Assembly: GCF_000429685.1 (NCBI RefSeq)
Contig: NZ_AUCI01000019.1
Coordinates: forward strand, 1 to 64,000
Origin: Salibacterium aidingense DSM 18341
Lineage (GTDB): Bacteria > Bacillota > Bacilli > Bacillales > Marinococcaceae
Direction of reading: 5' to 3'
DNA length: 64,000 nt
The notes under the pieces are model-generated. The model was not told where the DNA came from. It worked only from the letters and a program-made list of their open reading frames with translations, and made no database searches. Below, in pieces: positions 49,573 through 58,120 of this stretch. Both the position numbers and the translations under genes were made by a program. The stretch's first letter is position 1. Every line of letters starts with the position of its first letter.

Positions 49573-49752
49573 ATGAAACATTTTAAAAATAAACGCTACT
49601 GGATACTGATGCCCCCATTTTTTATCGTCACAGCTTCCATCCTTCTATTTCTCCCAGGCAAATACAGCGACTATGCGATGGTTACTATTATAGTATACTT
49701 TATTACATTAACTATCTGGGATTATTCTGCCAGAAGAAAAGTACAGAAATAG
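49573..49752 (+). CDS. small two-helix membrane protein
   Basis: 59 residues starting MKHFKNKRYWILMPPF after AGAAGGAGAAGCTGATT. Two helices (WILMPPFFIVTASILLFL and MVTIIVYFITLTIW) and a basic end. Follows the preceding membrane gene by 58 bases, probably same transcript. No family recognised. Confidence 0.6.
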   Translation: MKHFKNKRYWILMPPFFIVTASILLFLPGKYSDYAMVTIIVYFITLTIWDYSARRKVQK

Positions 49753-49804
49753 AGACGGGAGGAGCCTGGAAGAACATCAATAAATCATAGACATAGTATT
49801 TTAA

Positions 49805-50248
49805 TTACCCCTTTACGCTGTTTTCATACAACGCGATCCATTCCTCCACCGACATCTTCGACACAAGCTCTCCGATAAGCGGATAAGGGATCTGATCCGG
49901 TTTTGTAAAGCGTATGCAGCTCTTCCCCATATTCAAGGCATGCGCCGCGTGCTCGGCATACCCCTTCTCAAACCATTCAAGCAACGCCGGATCCGCGTAC
50001 AGCCCCATGTGATACAACGCAATATGCCGTTTCTGCGCCGCCAGGCTGATTAACGGCAGGGGTATATCCTTTTTCGCGTGATACTCTGCCGGATAGAGAC
50101 ACAGCGGCACGACATACGACGGCATGCCGTACTGTATCGCCGGTTCAAACCCGACTGGAATATTTTCATCAACGACCTCTTTCAGCTGAACAAAAGCCTC
50201 TTTCCATTTCGAATCCATCGTTCCCATGTACTGATTTAGATTGTCCAC
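49805..50248 (-). CDS. DUF1801 domain protein
   Basis: 147 residues. FEPAIQYGMPSYVVPLCLYP and LISLAAQKRHIALYHMGLY and CIRFTKPDQIPYPLIGELV are the DUF1801 (YdhG/YdeI-like) pattern. Members are small soluble proteins, some linked to iron or oxidative stress, of unknown activity. GGATGAAACGG precedes the start. Monocistronic. Confidence 0.88.
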   Translation of the reverse strand: MDNLNQYMGTMDSKWKEAFVQLKEVVDENIPVGFEPAIQYGMPSYVVPLCLYPAEYHAKKDIPLPLISLAAQKRHIALYHMGLYADPALLEWFEKGYAEHAAHALNMGKSCIRFTKPDQIPYPLIGELVSKMSVEEWIALYENSVKG

Positions 50249-50376
50249 ACCGTTTCATCCTTTCTCTTTCATTATACACGGCGGACATAGCGATTTATTT
50301 TTTTGATGTTAATATTAAGAGAGTATAATAAAAGGAAGGAGCAACACTTCTGCCCCTTCCTCTTTAAACAAACAGT

Positions 50377-50589
50377 CTATCCGTCGTCTCCTACCAATCG
50401 CGCCACGTCGCCGCCACACGTCTTACAACTTCCTTCCAGCAGCACACCATTCTTTTCATCTTTCAGCTCAAAATCCACAATCGTCGTTTCCCCGCAGTTG
50501 ACGCAGAACACATTCTGGAGAAGAAGCTGCTGAATATCTTTTGGAATCCGGGACCATTTCCGATGAGCGGAAAAATCATATGTTGACAA
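50377..50589 (-). CDS. small zinc-ribbon protein
   Basis: About 70 residues with a TTG start at 50589 after ATAGGAGGTATATT; an ATG ten codons upstream includes that ribosome site. CVNCGETTIVDFELKDEK and GSCKTCGGDVARLV give two CxxC pairs forming a zinc ribbon. The rest is basic. No family name known; likely nucleic-acid binding or structural. Confidence 0.7.
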   Translation of the reverse strand: MSTYDFSAHRKWSRIPKDIQQLLLQNVFCVNCGETTIVDFELKDEKNGVLLEGSCKTCGGDVARLVGDDG

Positions 50590-50684
50590 AATATACCTCC
50601 TATTATAAACGGGAATCATTATTCATCTCTGCATACTATACCATTCCTGCAAGGGTATGAATATTCCCTGCCTTCTAGATTATA

Positions 50685-52109
50685 TCATTTTAGATGGTCC
50701 AACACTTCTCTCATTACTTTCACACCATATTCCATTTCCTCCAGAGACGAACTGGTGAAGGACAGTCTTACATATTGATTGTGATAATAACTGTAAATGA
50801 AGCCCGGATTTATTAAGACTCCCCTGTCCACAAGAGAAGAAAACAACCTTCGAACATTTATATCATCTGAAAACCGCACCCATATGAACATGCCTCCTGC
50901 GGGAATCTCCCAGGTCGCAGCATCTGCTATGTGTTTTTCCAAAAGATAGACTAAGGTATCTCGTCTGTCGCGAAGTTCTTTTCTCAGCGTTTTCAGATGC
51001 TCGTCGTATCTTCCTGTTTCAAGGAAATCATACATTGCAAGCTGCGGCAGGAAACTTGTTCCATAGTCCAGCTGCATCCGCAGGTCACTCAGTTTCTCCA
51101 TAACGTCTGCCGGGCCTGTCATCCACCCGATTCTAAGCGTCGGCGCCATTGTCTTGGAAAAGCTGCCGATGAAAAGCGTGTGCCCGCTGTGATCAAGGGA
51201 CGCAATAGGAGGCTGCGGCTCATGGTCGATCCATAAATCCCGGAAGATATCATCTTCTATGACAGGCATTTTATATTCCTGGGACAGTTTCACCAATTCT
51301 TTTCGGCTGTTACCATCCAGCGTTGTCGTCACCGGGTTTTGAAACGTAGGATTGATATATAACATAGACGAGCCTTTGTTTCTGTACAAATCGTCGCGTA
51401 AGTAATCCGTATCAAGCCGCTGCCTCTTAAACGGAATACTTTTCAACTTCATACCGGATGTTCGAAAAACATGCAGGGAATGAACATACGATATCTGGGG
51501 CGTGTAAACCGTGGCGCCCATCTGCAGTAAACCAAGCGTTATTAACTGCAACGCCTGCAGCGCACCGGAAACCGACAATATGGTATCCGGACTGGAAGCA
51601 ATCCCCCGCTCCTTCAAATAGGACGAGACCGCTTTTCTGTATCTATAATCTCCCGTGCCATCATCATATCCGTAATGATTATACGTCGTCTCCAGCGAGC
51701 GGAGCGAATCATTAAATAAACGCTTGGGAAACAGCTCCTCGTGAAGTTCTCCCTTGCCTAATTGTATGATCGAATCGTCCAGCTCCAGCTTATTTATTTT
51801 TCTCACGATATCGTGGTTCGTTGGATGAAGGCTGTACTTTGAAAAGTCATTCCAGTTTACGAAACTTTTTGATACGTTGGATGGATCATGGTTCGAAATA
51901 TATGTCCCGCTTCCCGTCTTTGATTCTACAATTCCCTTCTCTTTCAAAACATCCAACGCATGAATCACCGTGCTCCGGTTCACCCCGAATGCAGCGGCCA
52001 ACTCCCTTTGAGGCGGAAGTTTCCGCCCGGCGGACCACTGCCCTTCTGCTGCTTTCTTTTCGATGCATTCCACAATTTCTCTATACGTCGTTGATGATTG
52101 ATTATTCAT
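50685..52109 (-). CDS. MocR-family regulator (GntR HTH + aminotransferase domain)
   Basis: 474 residues. N-terminal GntR-type winged helix (AGRKLPPQRELAAAFGVNRS, then TVIHALDVLKEKGIVESK) and a C-terminal fold-type I aminotransferase domain with the PLP Lys in FIGSFSKTMAPTLRIGW and a DGTGDYRYRKAVSSYL segment. It senses PLP or an amino compound. Divergent from an EamA transporter, like YcxD/YcxC of B. subtilis. TGGTTG occurs twice in the intergenic region (about 52124 and 52150), a possible binding motif. Confidence 0.92.
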   Translation of the reverse strand: MNNQSSTTYREIVECIEKKAAEGQWSAGRKLPPQRELAAAFGVNRSTVIHALDVLKEKGIVESKTGSGTYISNHDPSNVSKSFVNWNDFSKYSLHPTNHDIVRKINKLELDDSIIQLGKGELHEELFPKRLFNDSLRSLETTYNHYGYDDGTGDYRYRKAVSSYLKERGIASSPDTILSVSGALQALQLITLGLLQMGATVYTPQISYVHSLHVFRTSGMKLKSIPFKRQRLDTDYLRDDLYRNKGSSMLYINPTFQNPVTTTLDGNSRKELVKLSQEYKMPVIEDDIFRDLWIDHEPQPPIASLDHSGHTLFIGSFSKTMAPTLRIGWMTGPADVMEKLSDLRMQLDYGTSFLPQLAMYDFLETGRYDEHLKTLRKELRDRRDTLVYLLEKHIADAATWEIPAGGMFIWVRFSDDINVRRLFSSLVDRGVLINPGFIYSYYHNQYVRLSFTSSSLEEMEYGVKVMREVLDHLK

Positions 52110-52233
52110 TTTTTCACCCTTGATTGGTTGGCATGGCTTTCATGGAAATGGTTGATTCCAATGCTTCGTACGTATTTTATCATAGGAGCTCCAGGACCAA
52201 ATACACCTTCGAATCGTAAAGGATGATTTACAT

Positions 52234-53106
52234 ATGTCTATAAGTGTTCTACTGGCCTATGCCGCGGCAATTACTCTATGGGCTTCTGCTTTTCCGGCTA
52301 TACGCGTAGGATTGGAATCGTTTGAACCGTTACATTTATCCATGCTGCGCCTATTGATTGGTTCCACTGCCCTTGTGATTGCTGCCATAGCAACAAACAT
52401 GAAACTGCCGGAACGAAAAGACCAGCCCGCCATTTTAATTCTTGGATTTCTGGGCTTTTCCGTCTATCACACGTTTCTTAGTATCGGAGAAGAGACAGTT
52501 AGTGCCGGAGCAGCAAGCTTCGTTGTATCGACCACGCCGCTCGTTTCCGCCCTGCTTGCCAGGTTTTTCTTAAAAGAAACCTTTGGTACATATGGATGGG
52601 CCGGCTCTATCACGGCATTATTCGGAGTGTTTCTTATCTCCTTCGATGCAGGGGAAGGTTTCAACTTGGAAATTATGGGGGTGCTTATGGTTTTAATAGC
52701 AGCCCTGGGGGAGAGTGTTTATTTTGTGCTGCAATCTAACTATCTGACGAAGTATGGGTTTATTCCATTTACAACGTACACCATTTGGGCCGGAACTCTC
52801 TTTATGCTGGTTTCCGTTCCCGGCACGGCGGAAGCGATTCATCAGGCTTCCATGGAAAGTTTACTCACCGTTATGTATCTCGGCCTGTTCCCGACCGTGA
52901 TTCCTTACTTCGCCATAGCATACGCCACATCGAAACAGGGCGCATCGGAAGCCACCAGTTCCTTATATCTAACCCCTGTCTTAGCCATTATTATCTCATG
53001 GATATGGATAGGCGAAACCCCCACCCTTCTATCGATGGCAGGCGGGGTGGTTGTGTTAGCCGGCGTTTCACTGGCTGCTTTGTACAAAGAGAGAAACAAA
53101 AAATGA
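52234..53106 (+). CDS. EamA/DMT-family transporter (YcxC-like)
   Basis: 290 residues with ten membrane helices in two EamA repeats. Typical features: LWASAFPAIRVGLESFEPLH (first repeat), SAGAASFVVSTTPLVSALLA and, in the second half, SKQGASEATSSLYLTPVLAI. Members export amino acids or other metabolites. AAAGGATGATTTAC precedes the start. Divergent from the MocR regulator that probably controls it. Confidence 0.9.
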   Translation: MSISVLLAYAAAITLWASAFPAIRVGLESFEPLHLSMLRLLIGSTALVIAAIATNMKLPERKDQPAILILGFLGFSVYHTFLSIGEETVSAGAASFVVSTTPLVSALLARFFLKETFGTYGWAGSITALFGVFLISFDAGEGFNLEIMGVLMVLIAALGESVYFVLQSNYLTKYGFIPFTTYTIWAGTLFMLVSVPGTAEAIHQASMESLLTVMYLGLFPTVIPYFAIAYATSKQGASEATSSLYLTPVLAIIISWIWIGETPTLLSMAGGVVVLAGVSLAALYKERNKK

Positions 53107-53238
53107 TTCATCAATGATTCAAGCTTTATCTGAAGCAGCATGCTCATATTTCAGTTTTAATGTAGGTTGCTTTTTCTCTGCTTTGTTAGTTATCGTCGCT
53201 TCCACTCCGATTGGTGACCTATGTTGTGATAGAGTATT

Positions 53239-53895
53239 CTAACATTCACAGTCGACACCACTACCCTCGTTGGATGAGGCTGCTTCTGATAATCCTGACG
53301 TCGGGAAGTCGAGTGTTTTCCAAGCTGCCAACCCTCCATATAATTCCTTTGCATCAAATCCATTTTCAAGCAACAAGTCAGCAGCTTTGGAAGCAAGGGT
53401 ACACCAAGTGTCCCAACAATATAGTACAATCATTTTATCCTTGGGAAGTTCCGACATTCTGTCTTGTAATTCGTTTAAAGGAATAACCTTGTTGCTACCT
53501 TCACTAACTCGTCCTTATACTCTTCCCATTCTCGGTGCTTCTGTATATGGTAACCACGCATCCATAAAGAAATCCATTTCTTTATTACTCATGCCACCCC
53601 AGATAATTGGCTGCGAAACATGATTTACTTCAACTGTGAAACCTTGTTCTTCTAAAATTTGTTTTGCAATTTGTGTTGGCGGTGCAGTACTTGTCCAAGG
53701 TGTTTGTCCAAAAACAATGGTTCCTTTATCTTCACTCGCTCCGTCACTTGTTTCTTCATTCGTTTCTTCATCCGATGAATCTTCTGATGTGCTGTTTTCT
53801 GTATCACCATTTGCATTATTTTCCTCTTCTCCATTACCACAAGCAGCAAGTATCAATAAAGTTAATGTAATAAATAGCATTAAGGTCTTTTTCAT
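53239..53895 (-). pseudogene. OpuAC-like binding protein fused to a rhodanese remnant
   Basis: The 5' part is a lipoprotein of the glycine-betaine binding OpuAC type: lipobox ILAACGNGEEE, acidic linker, then TIVFGQTPWTSTAPPTQIA, IIWGGMSNKEMDFFMDAWLP. After PYTEAP the frame breaks, continues briefly as EWEEYKDELVKVA in another frame, and then runs into a rhodanese sequence lacking its N-terminus (VIPLNELQDRMSELPKDKMI, VLYCWDTWCTLASKAADLLL). A deletion has joined two genes and a frameshift followed. Neither product is likely to work. Confidence 0.72.
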
Positions 53896-54019
53896 GATAA
53901 AAGTCTCCCTTTTTCGTTTAATTTATTAAATACCTCTCGCATATTTTCCGGAGTATATTGTAGTGAATTTAACTTATCTTCGCTATCTTGGTCATAGGAG
54001 CTTGCAGAAACTTACAAAA

Positions 54020-54049
54020 TACGACAAAAACCGGGGCGTGCCAGGCACC
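54020..54049 (+). repeat. GTGACAGGCACC repeat, long form (GTGCCAGGCAC variant)
   Basis: TACGACAAAAA then CCGGGGCGTGCCAGGCACC. It ends about 14 bases before the stop codon of the CPBP gene and is followed by a short duplication of AAGGCACCTTCAAA. Confidence 0.87.
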
Positions 54050-54063
54050 TTCAAAAGGCACCT

Positions 54064-54843
54064 TCAAAGGGAGAAGAGTACAAAGACCACATGAGTAGCT
54101 ATATGCGCAATCATCCCTGCCTCAAGACCTCTGCGCCAATAAAGCCAGCCATAGATAATACCACCAAACCCATTTAAAAAGATCATGCGAGCAAAAACAA
54201 TGGGAGTCATGTCTGTAGCTGCGGCCGTTGCCGCGTAATGACCTAACCCAAAGAGCAGAGCAGATAGGATAATACCAATCCATACAATAACGGAGGTTGG
54301 TCGAGCTTGGCTGCGTTGAAAGACCTTCCACATGATAAAAACCACTAAAGTCATGACCCCAAAGCGAAGCATTAATTCTTCAGCAATCCCTCCATACAAC
54401 AGCCGTGCAACGAGGTCGAAAAAATCAACCGTCGACTCAGCACCTGATATGTGCAGTTCTTCTGGAAGGAAGGGCTGAAGGAAAAAATCTACCGTTACAA
54501 TGAAAACACCACTAATTCCCCCTAAAAGAGCGGAAATTATAAAGACAGCCCTTAATCGACTTAACAATGGCGTGCCATATCGATCTTTATCATAAATGAA
54601 AGAATAGAATCCAGTTCTCTCAGCTAAAAAGTGACCTATGAGCAGACCTACTATAATAAATAGCAGAGGGTTAAGGAGAGACAGCACAGCCATTATTTCA
54701 ATGGGAAGCTTTAAAGGAACACCGAGCTCCTCCAGCTGCCGGGGAAGAATTTCAATTTGCATTGGCAGCAGGGAAAGAACGGCAATCACACCAACGAACA
54801 GAAAAAATACAAAAGAGCGCCATGGTTTTCTAGGGTGCTGCAT
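54064..54843 (-). CDS. CPBP-family intramembrane metalloprotease
   Basis: 259 residues with seven or eight membrane helices. Motif 1 is AEELMLRFGVMTL (EExxxR), motif 2 ALLFGLGHYAAT and motif 3 MIAHIATHVVFVL, the Glu, His and His of the Abi/CAAX protease family. Members process prenylated or bacteriocin-linked peptides and can give bacteriocin immunity. AGGAGGTAGAGC precedes the start. It follows the GntR/DUF1648 genes by 27 bases and may belong to that unit. Confidence 0.9.
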   Translation of the reverse strand: MQHPRKPWRSFVFFLFVGVIAVLSLLPMQIEILPRQLEELGVPLKLPIEIMAVLSLLNPLLFIIVGLLIGHFLAERTGFYSFIYDKDRYGTPLLSRLRAVFIISALLGGISGVFIVTVDFFLQPFLPEELHISGAESTVDFFDLVARLLYGGIAEELMLRFGVMTLVVFIMWKVFQRSQARPTSVIVWIGIILSALLFGLGHYAATAAATDMTPIVFARMIFLNGFGGIIYGWLYWRRGLEAGMIAHIATHVVFVLFSL

Positions 54844-54870
54844 GCTCTACCTCCTTATATGATCAAAGGC

Positions 54871-55983
54871 TTACAACATTAGGAGGGTTGGAATACCCGC
54901 TGCTGTCGCAATAATTCCAATTAATAAAAGCCATGCTGTCGGCCTCGCCAAATTTATCGTCCAGCCAACACCAAAACGTTTTTCCAAAAATAGCGCCGGG
55001 TCATTTGGATTAAAGTAAATTTGACCGAGCTTCCAATGGATGTCCTCCTCTCGATCCACAGATTCTCCTTGCTCTTCTCCCTCGATTTGAATCCGGCTTC
55101 CACCCTGACCTGTCGAAAATGATAAGACAAGCGCCGCAATTATAATAATTCCGCTGCATAGTAAGCTCACAATGGGAACCATATGTTGATTTGTCGGATA
55201 GAAATAGCTCCATTGCATTAATGAAAACATGATCGTTAATAGGATTGAAGTGAAGAGGAGAAAGAGAGACCACCTTCTCCGAAACAATGTGAGTTGTTGA
55301 AAGGACTTCTCAGGAGCCCCTGCATTCAGCTGCTGCTTGGACTTCGCAATCACCGTATTGATAAAGATAAAAAGCAGGATAAGATACGACTGCATGATCG
55401 GCAGGAAAAACGCCGTACGATAGCTTTTCTCAACAGCATTGGTTACTTCTCCCGCAAAATTTATTTTCATGGGCAGGACATTCGGCAGCCGGTCATAAAA
55501 CAGCGCGGTAAGCAACGTGGTTAAAATCGCAATGGCAAAAGGAATACCATACCAAAGGTTAGAGTAGGTAAGCTTACGTGCATGAAAATCTGTGCGCACG
55601 ACAACCTTCTGTGTCTTATCTTGTGCCCAATTTGATTCTTTTTTTATCCGCTTCATTTCGTTATGAAATTTCAAATAGACGCCAAAGGAAAGAGCGATTA
55701 AAAACAACATGAAGGCGGCAAACACCATACTTAAGGTTTCTTCATTGGCCGTCATCATCAAACCAGCCCAAAGGAAACCTCCTATTAAAATAACAGTAAG
55801 AAGAAGTATAGCACGGACATACCGCTTTCTGATTAGTTTCAGGGGTTCCGTATGATAAACCTTCTCAGGAATGGACACGCCAAAACTTTCCGTCCTGCGT
55901 GTTAAATACGGAATACATGCTAAGATAAGCGCAACCGGCAATGAGACTATTGATAAAACAGCAATGAGTGTATGGATTGTCAT
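54871..55983 (-). CDS. DUF1648/DUF5808 membrane protein
   Basis: 370 residues with about eight helices. The DUF1648 pattern is seen at LPNVLPMKINFAGEVTNAVE, and the C-terminal DUF5808 part at WKLGQIYFNPNDPALFLEKR. The two domains together are a known Bacillus membrane-protein build, usually with a GntR regulator in front, as here (4-base overlap). Function unknown; suspected immunity or envelope-stress role. Confidence 0.88.
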   Translation of the reverse strand: MTIHTLIAVLSIVSLPVALILACIPYLTRRTESFGVSIPEKVYHTEPLKLIRKRYVRAILLLTVILIGGFLWAGLMMTANEETLSMVFAAFMLFLIALSFGVYLKFHNEMKRIKKESNWAQDKTQKVVVRTDFHARKLTYSNLWYGIPFAIAILTTLLTALFYDRLPNVLPMKINFAGEVTNAVEKSYRTAFFLPIMQSYLILLFIFINTVIAKSKQQLNAGAPEKSFQQLTLFRRRWSLFLLFTSILLTIMFSLMQWSYFYPTNQHMVPIVSLLCSGIIIIAALVLSFSTGQGGSRIQIEGEEQGESVDREEDIHWKLGQIYFNPNDPALFLEKRFGVGWTINLARPTAWLLLIGIIATAAGIPTLLML

Positions 55984-56375
55984 TTTTCATCCTCCCCTTC
56001 TCGAAATTCATCCAATACTTCTTGATATAAAGCGGCAATGGATTCATAAGACAGATCTTTACAAAGCCCTTCCGCTACAATCGGGCGCAGCGTCTGTTTC
56101 AGCGTTTCCTTATATTCACTATCTGCTTTTGGCACACCCTCCGGATGAATAACCACACCCTTTTGCCGATGAATCAGAATGTACCCTTCCTGTTTCAGGT
56201 GCTGATAGGCTTTATTCACTGTATGAAGGTTAATACCAATGTCTGACGCTAAGGAGCGAACAGACGGCAGTGGATCGTTCGGGCGCAGCTCTCTTTTAGC
56301 AATGCCGATAATGATTTGCTGTATAATTTGCGAATAAATCGCATCCTTTGATTCAAAATCAAGTGAAATGAGCAA
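55980..56375 (-). CDS. GntR-family regulator, YtrA subfamily
   Basis: 131 residues. AIYSQIIQQIIIGIAKRELR, DPLPSVRSLASDIGINLHT and VNKAYQHLKQEGYILIHRQK are the winged HTH; the short helical tail is typical of YtrA. It overlaps the DUF1648 gene by 4 bases and is the first gene of an operon that probably also includes the CPBP protease. A 31-bp palindrome just upstream (56402-56432) is its clear operator. Confidence 0.93.
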   Translation of the reverse strand: MLISLDFESKDAIYSQIIQQIIIGIAKRELRPNDPLPSVRSLASDIGINLHTVNKAYQHLKQEGYILIHRQKGVVIHPEGVPKADSEYKETLKQTLRPIVAEGLCKDLSYESIAALYQEVLDEFREGEDEK

Positions 56376-56401
56376 TGTAGATAACCTACTTTCTATTCGT
56401 T

Positions 56402-56432
56402 CTATCTGTTATATTTATAATATAACAGATAG
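56402..56432. promoter_or_regulatory. GntR (YtrA-type) operator, 31-bp palindrome
   Basis: CTATCTGTTATATT, TAT, then the exact complement. 27 bases upstream of the GntR start. Contains the promoter -10 region (TATAAT-like on the minus strand). Confidence 0.75.
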
Positions 56433-56463
56433 TAAAAAGAGTCAATGATTTTATTTTATTAAA

Positions 56464-56616
56464 GAGCAGCAGCGCAAAGAACCAAACCATTTCCACTTTA
56501 TCCGCTCGGACAACTCTATAGCCACTCCATTGCTTTCGAAAATGGTGTATAATGAAAAGCAGAATGTACAAGTGAAAACAGAATTTCTGCGTATGATGGT
56601 CCGCATGAATATATGA
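56464..56616 (+). pseudogene. internally deleted Rpn fragment
   Basis: Encodes EQQRKEPNHF directly joined to HFIRSDNSIATPLLSK and VQVKTEFLRMMVRMNI before a stop. In the full copies about 37 residues separate these parts. The junction lies at similar CACTTC/CACTTT sequences, as expected from a slip or recombination deletion. Confidence 0.65.
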
Positions 56617-56661
56617 GGTTCGGCTGATATGAAGGAATACTGCAGGAAGGAGGTTTTTAAT

Positions 56662-56979
56662 ATGGGGCTGGCTTTAGAAATGGCAGGTATTTTACTGCCT
56701 GTTGTACTAGTAGGTGGAATTGTTTTATTTGTAGTTTTAAAAATGAAACATAAATATAATAAAGGCACTCTGGATAAGAAAAAATCAAAAAGCGCCCAAC
56801 ATTTATTAGATAGTTTAATACCGTTTGGAATGATGGCTGGTTGTATTGCTGCTTTACTCTTTAGCATGTTTTCCCGAATCTCTTTGCTATCTATAATTGC
56901 TTTGGGAGCCGGAATAGGATTATTATTTGGATATTTTGCTTATGAAATTTACAGCAAAAAGGAAGAAAAACATTCATAA
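56662..56979 (+). CDS. small membrane protein
   Basis: 105 residues starting MGLALEMAGILLPVVLVGGI after AGGAAGGAGGTTTTTAAT. Three helices: N-terminal, IPFGMMAGCIAALLFSMFS, LLSIIALGAGIGLLFGYF, with a basic loop (KHKYNKGTLDKKKSKS). Not a family I can name. Lies between Rpn fragment and Rpn copy 2, possibly cargo of the duplicated segment. Confidence 0.6.
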   Translation: MGLALEMAGILLPVVLVGGIVLFVVLKMKHKYNKGTLDKKKSKSAQHLLDSLIPFGMMAGCIAALLFSMFSRISLLSIIALGAGIGLLFGYFAYEIYSKKEEKHS

Positions 56980-57042
56980 CAACTGTCTTCAAGAACTTGT
57001 TTGGAGAAGAGTCCGCAATTTCCAAGATCTAGACCTAAACGT

Positions 57043-57070
57043 GTCATTAACCGGGACGTGAAAGTCACTA
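57043..57070 (+). repeat. GTGACAGGCACC repeat, decayed
   Basis: ATTAACCGGGACGTGAAAGTCAC, clearly a mutated long form in the same position and orientation, relative to Rpn copy 2, as the copy at 37088 has to Rpn copy 1. Confidence 0.55.
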
Positions 57071-57148
57071 AAAAGAAATCATCTTGCTTTTTATAACAGG
57101 AACAGGTATTCTATAAAGGAACAAACGTTCTTATAAAAGGAGGGTGTT

Positions 57149-57991
57149 ATGACTGTCGATCACGATCGGTTATTTAAAGAAGTGTTAACCACCTATTTCG
57201 AAGAATTCATCCAATTATTTTTCCCGGAAGTACACGAAGCCGTTGACTTTTCCAACCTTCAGTTTTTAGCGGAAGAAGTCTTCAGTGATGTGACTCAGGG
57301 AGAAAAGTACAGAGTGGATATTCTGGCAAAAACGAGTCTGAAAGATGAAGAAACGCTCATCATCATCCACACAGAACCGCAGAGCTATCCCCAACCTGAT
57401 TTCAATGAGCGCATGTTCCTCTACTATGGGCGATTATACGAAAAATACCGCTGCAACATCCTTCCGATAGCGCTTTTCACTTATGACCAGTATCGCAAAG
57501 AACCGGACCATTTCTCCATAGCATTTCCTTTTCACGACGTTCTTCATTTTCAATTCCTAATCATCCAGTTAAAACAGCAAAACTGGCGGAACTTTATCCG
57601 CTCCGACAACCCTTTAGCCGCTGCATTGCTTTCGAAAATGGGATATAATGAAAAGGAGAAAGTACAAGTAAAAAAAGAATTTCTGCGTATGATGGCTCAC
57701 ATGAAGATAGATCCTGCAAGATCCAACCTATTAACCGGTTTTTTTTTCGAGACTTATCCAACTCTTACTTCGTCGGAAGAAAAGAAATTGCGGGAAGAGG
57801 TGAAACGTATGGATGGAAGAGAAGGCGAAAAGGTGAGAGAGTTTATCGTATCTTACGAAAAAAAGGGCATGGAAAAGGCAAAAACGGAAATTGCTGAAGA
57901 AATGCTGAAAAAAGGCATAGACATCGAGACAATTTCTGAAGTAACCGGCCTCTCCACCGAGGAAGTGCTGCAATTAAATCCCCTATCCTAA
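57149..57991 (+). CDS. Rpn-family nuclease-like protein, copy 2
   Basis: 280 residues, about 85-90% identical by eye to the 37206-38087 protein. The same core motifs are present (RLFKEVLTTYFEEFI, YRVDILAKT, LIIIHTEPQSYPQ). The low-complexity EQG tail is shortened to KKGMEKAKTEIAEEM. An extra Phe lies in GFFFETY (a T-run expansion). Upstream DNA, including ATAACAGGAACAGGTATTCT, and the downstream terminator are also duplicated. Start supported by AAAAGGAGGGTGTT. Confidence 0.9.
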   Translation: MTVDHDRLFKEVLTTYFEEFIQLFFPEVHEAVDFSNLQFLAEEVFSDVTQGEKYRVDILAKTSLKDEETLIIIHTEPQSYPQPDFNERMFLYYGRLYEKYRCNILPIALFTYDQYRKEPDHFSIAFPFHDVLHFQFLIIQLKQQNWRNFIRSDNPLAAALLSKMGYNEKEKVQVKKEFLRMMAHMKIDPARSNLLTGFFFETYPTLTSSEEKKLREEVKRMDGREGEKVREFIVSYEKKGMEKAKTEIAEEMLKKGIDIETISEVTGLSTEEVLQLNPLS

Positions 57992-57994
57992 CAA

Positions 57995-58037
57995 AGATGG
58001 ATGAAATCCCTGATAAAAAGGATTTCATCCATTTTTT
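57995..58037 (+). terminator. terminator of Rpn copy 2
   Basis: GATGGATGAAATCC pairs with GGATTTCATCC, followed by ATTTTTTATTT. Confidence 0.75.
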
Positions 58038-58057
58038 ATTTCCCCACCTATGTCAAA

Positions 58058-58120
58058 TACGTAGAAAGAAAACGAAGCTGCTTTGATGGCACGGAAAAAT
58101 GATCATGGTAGTTCCTCTTA
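58058..58120 (-). pseudogene. small remnant of the LytTR regulator gene
   Basis: The minus strand has the start region (AGAGG, ATGATCATTTTTCCGTGCC) directly joined to a middle part (AAGCAGCTTCGTTTTCTTTC) of the 42696-43346 gene; all else is deleted. It lies right after the Rpn terminator, as does the fragment at 46911. Confidence 0.6.
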
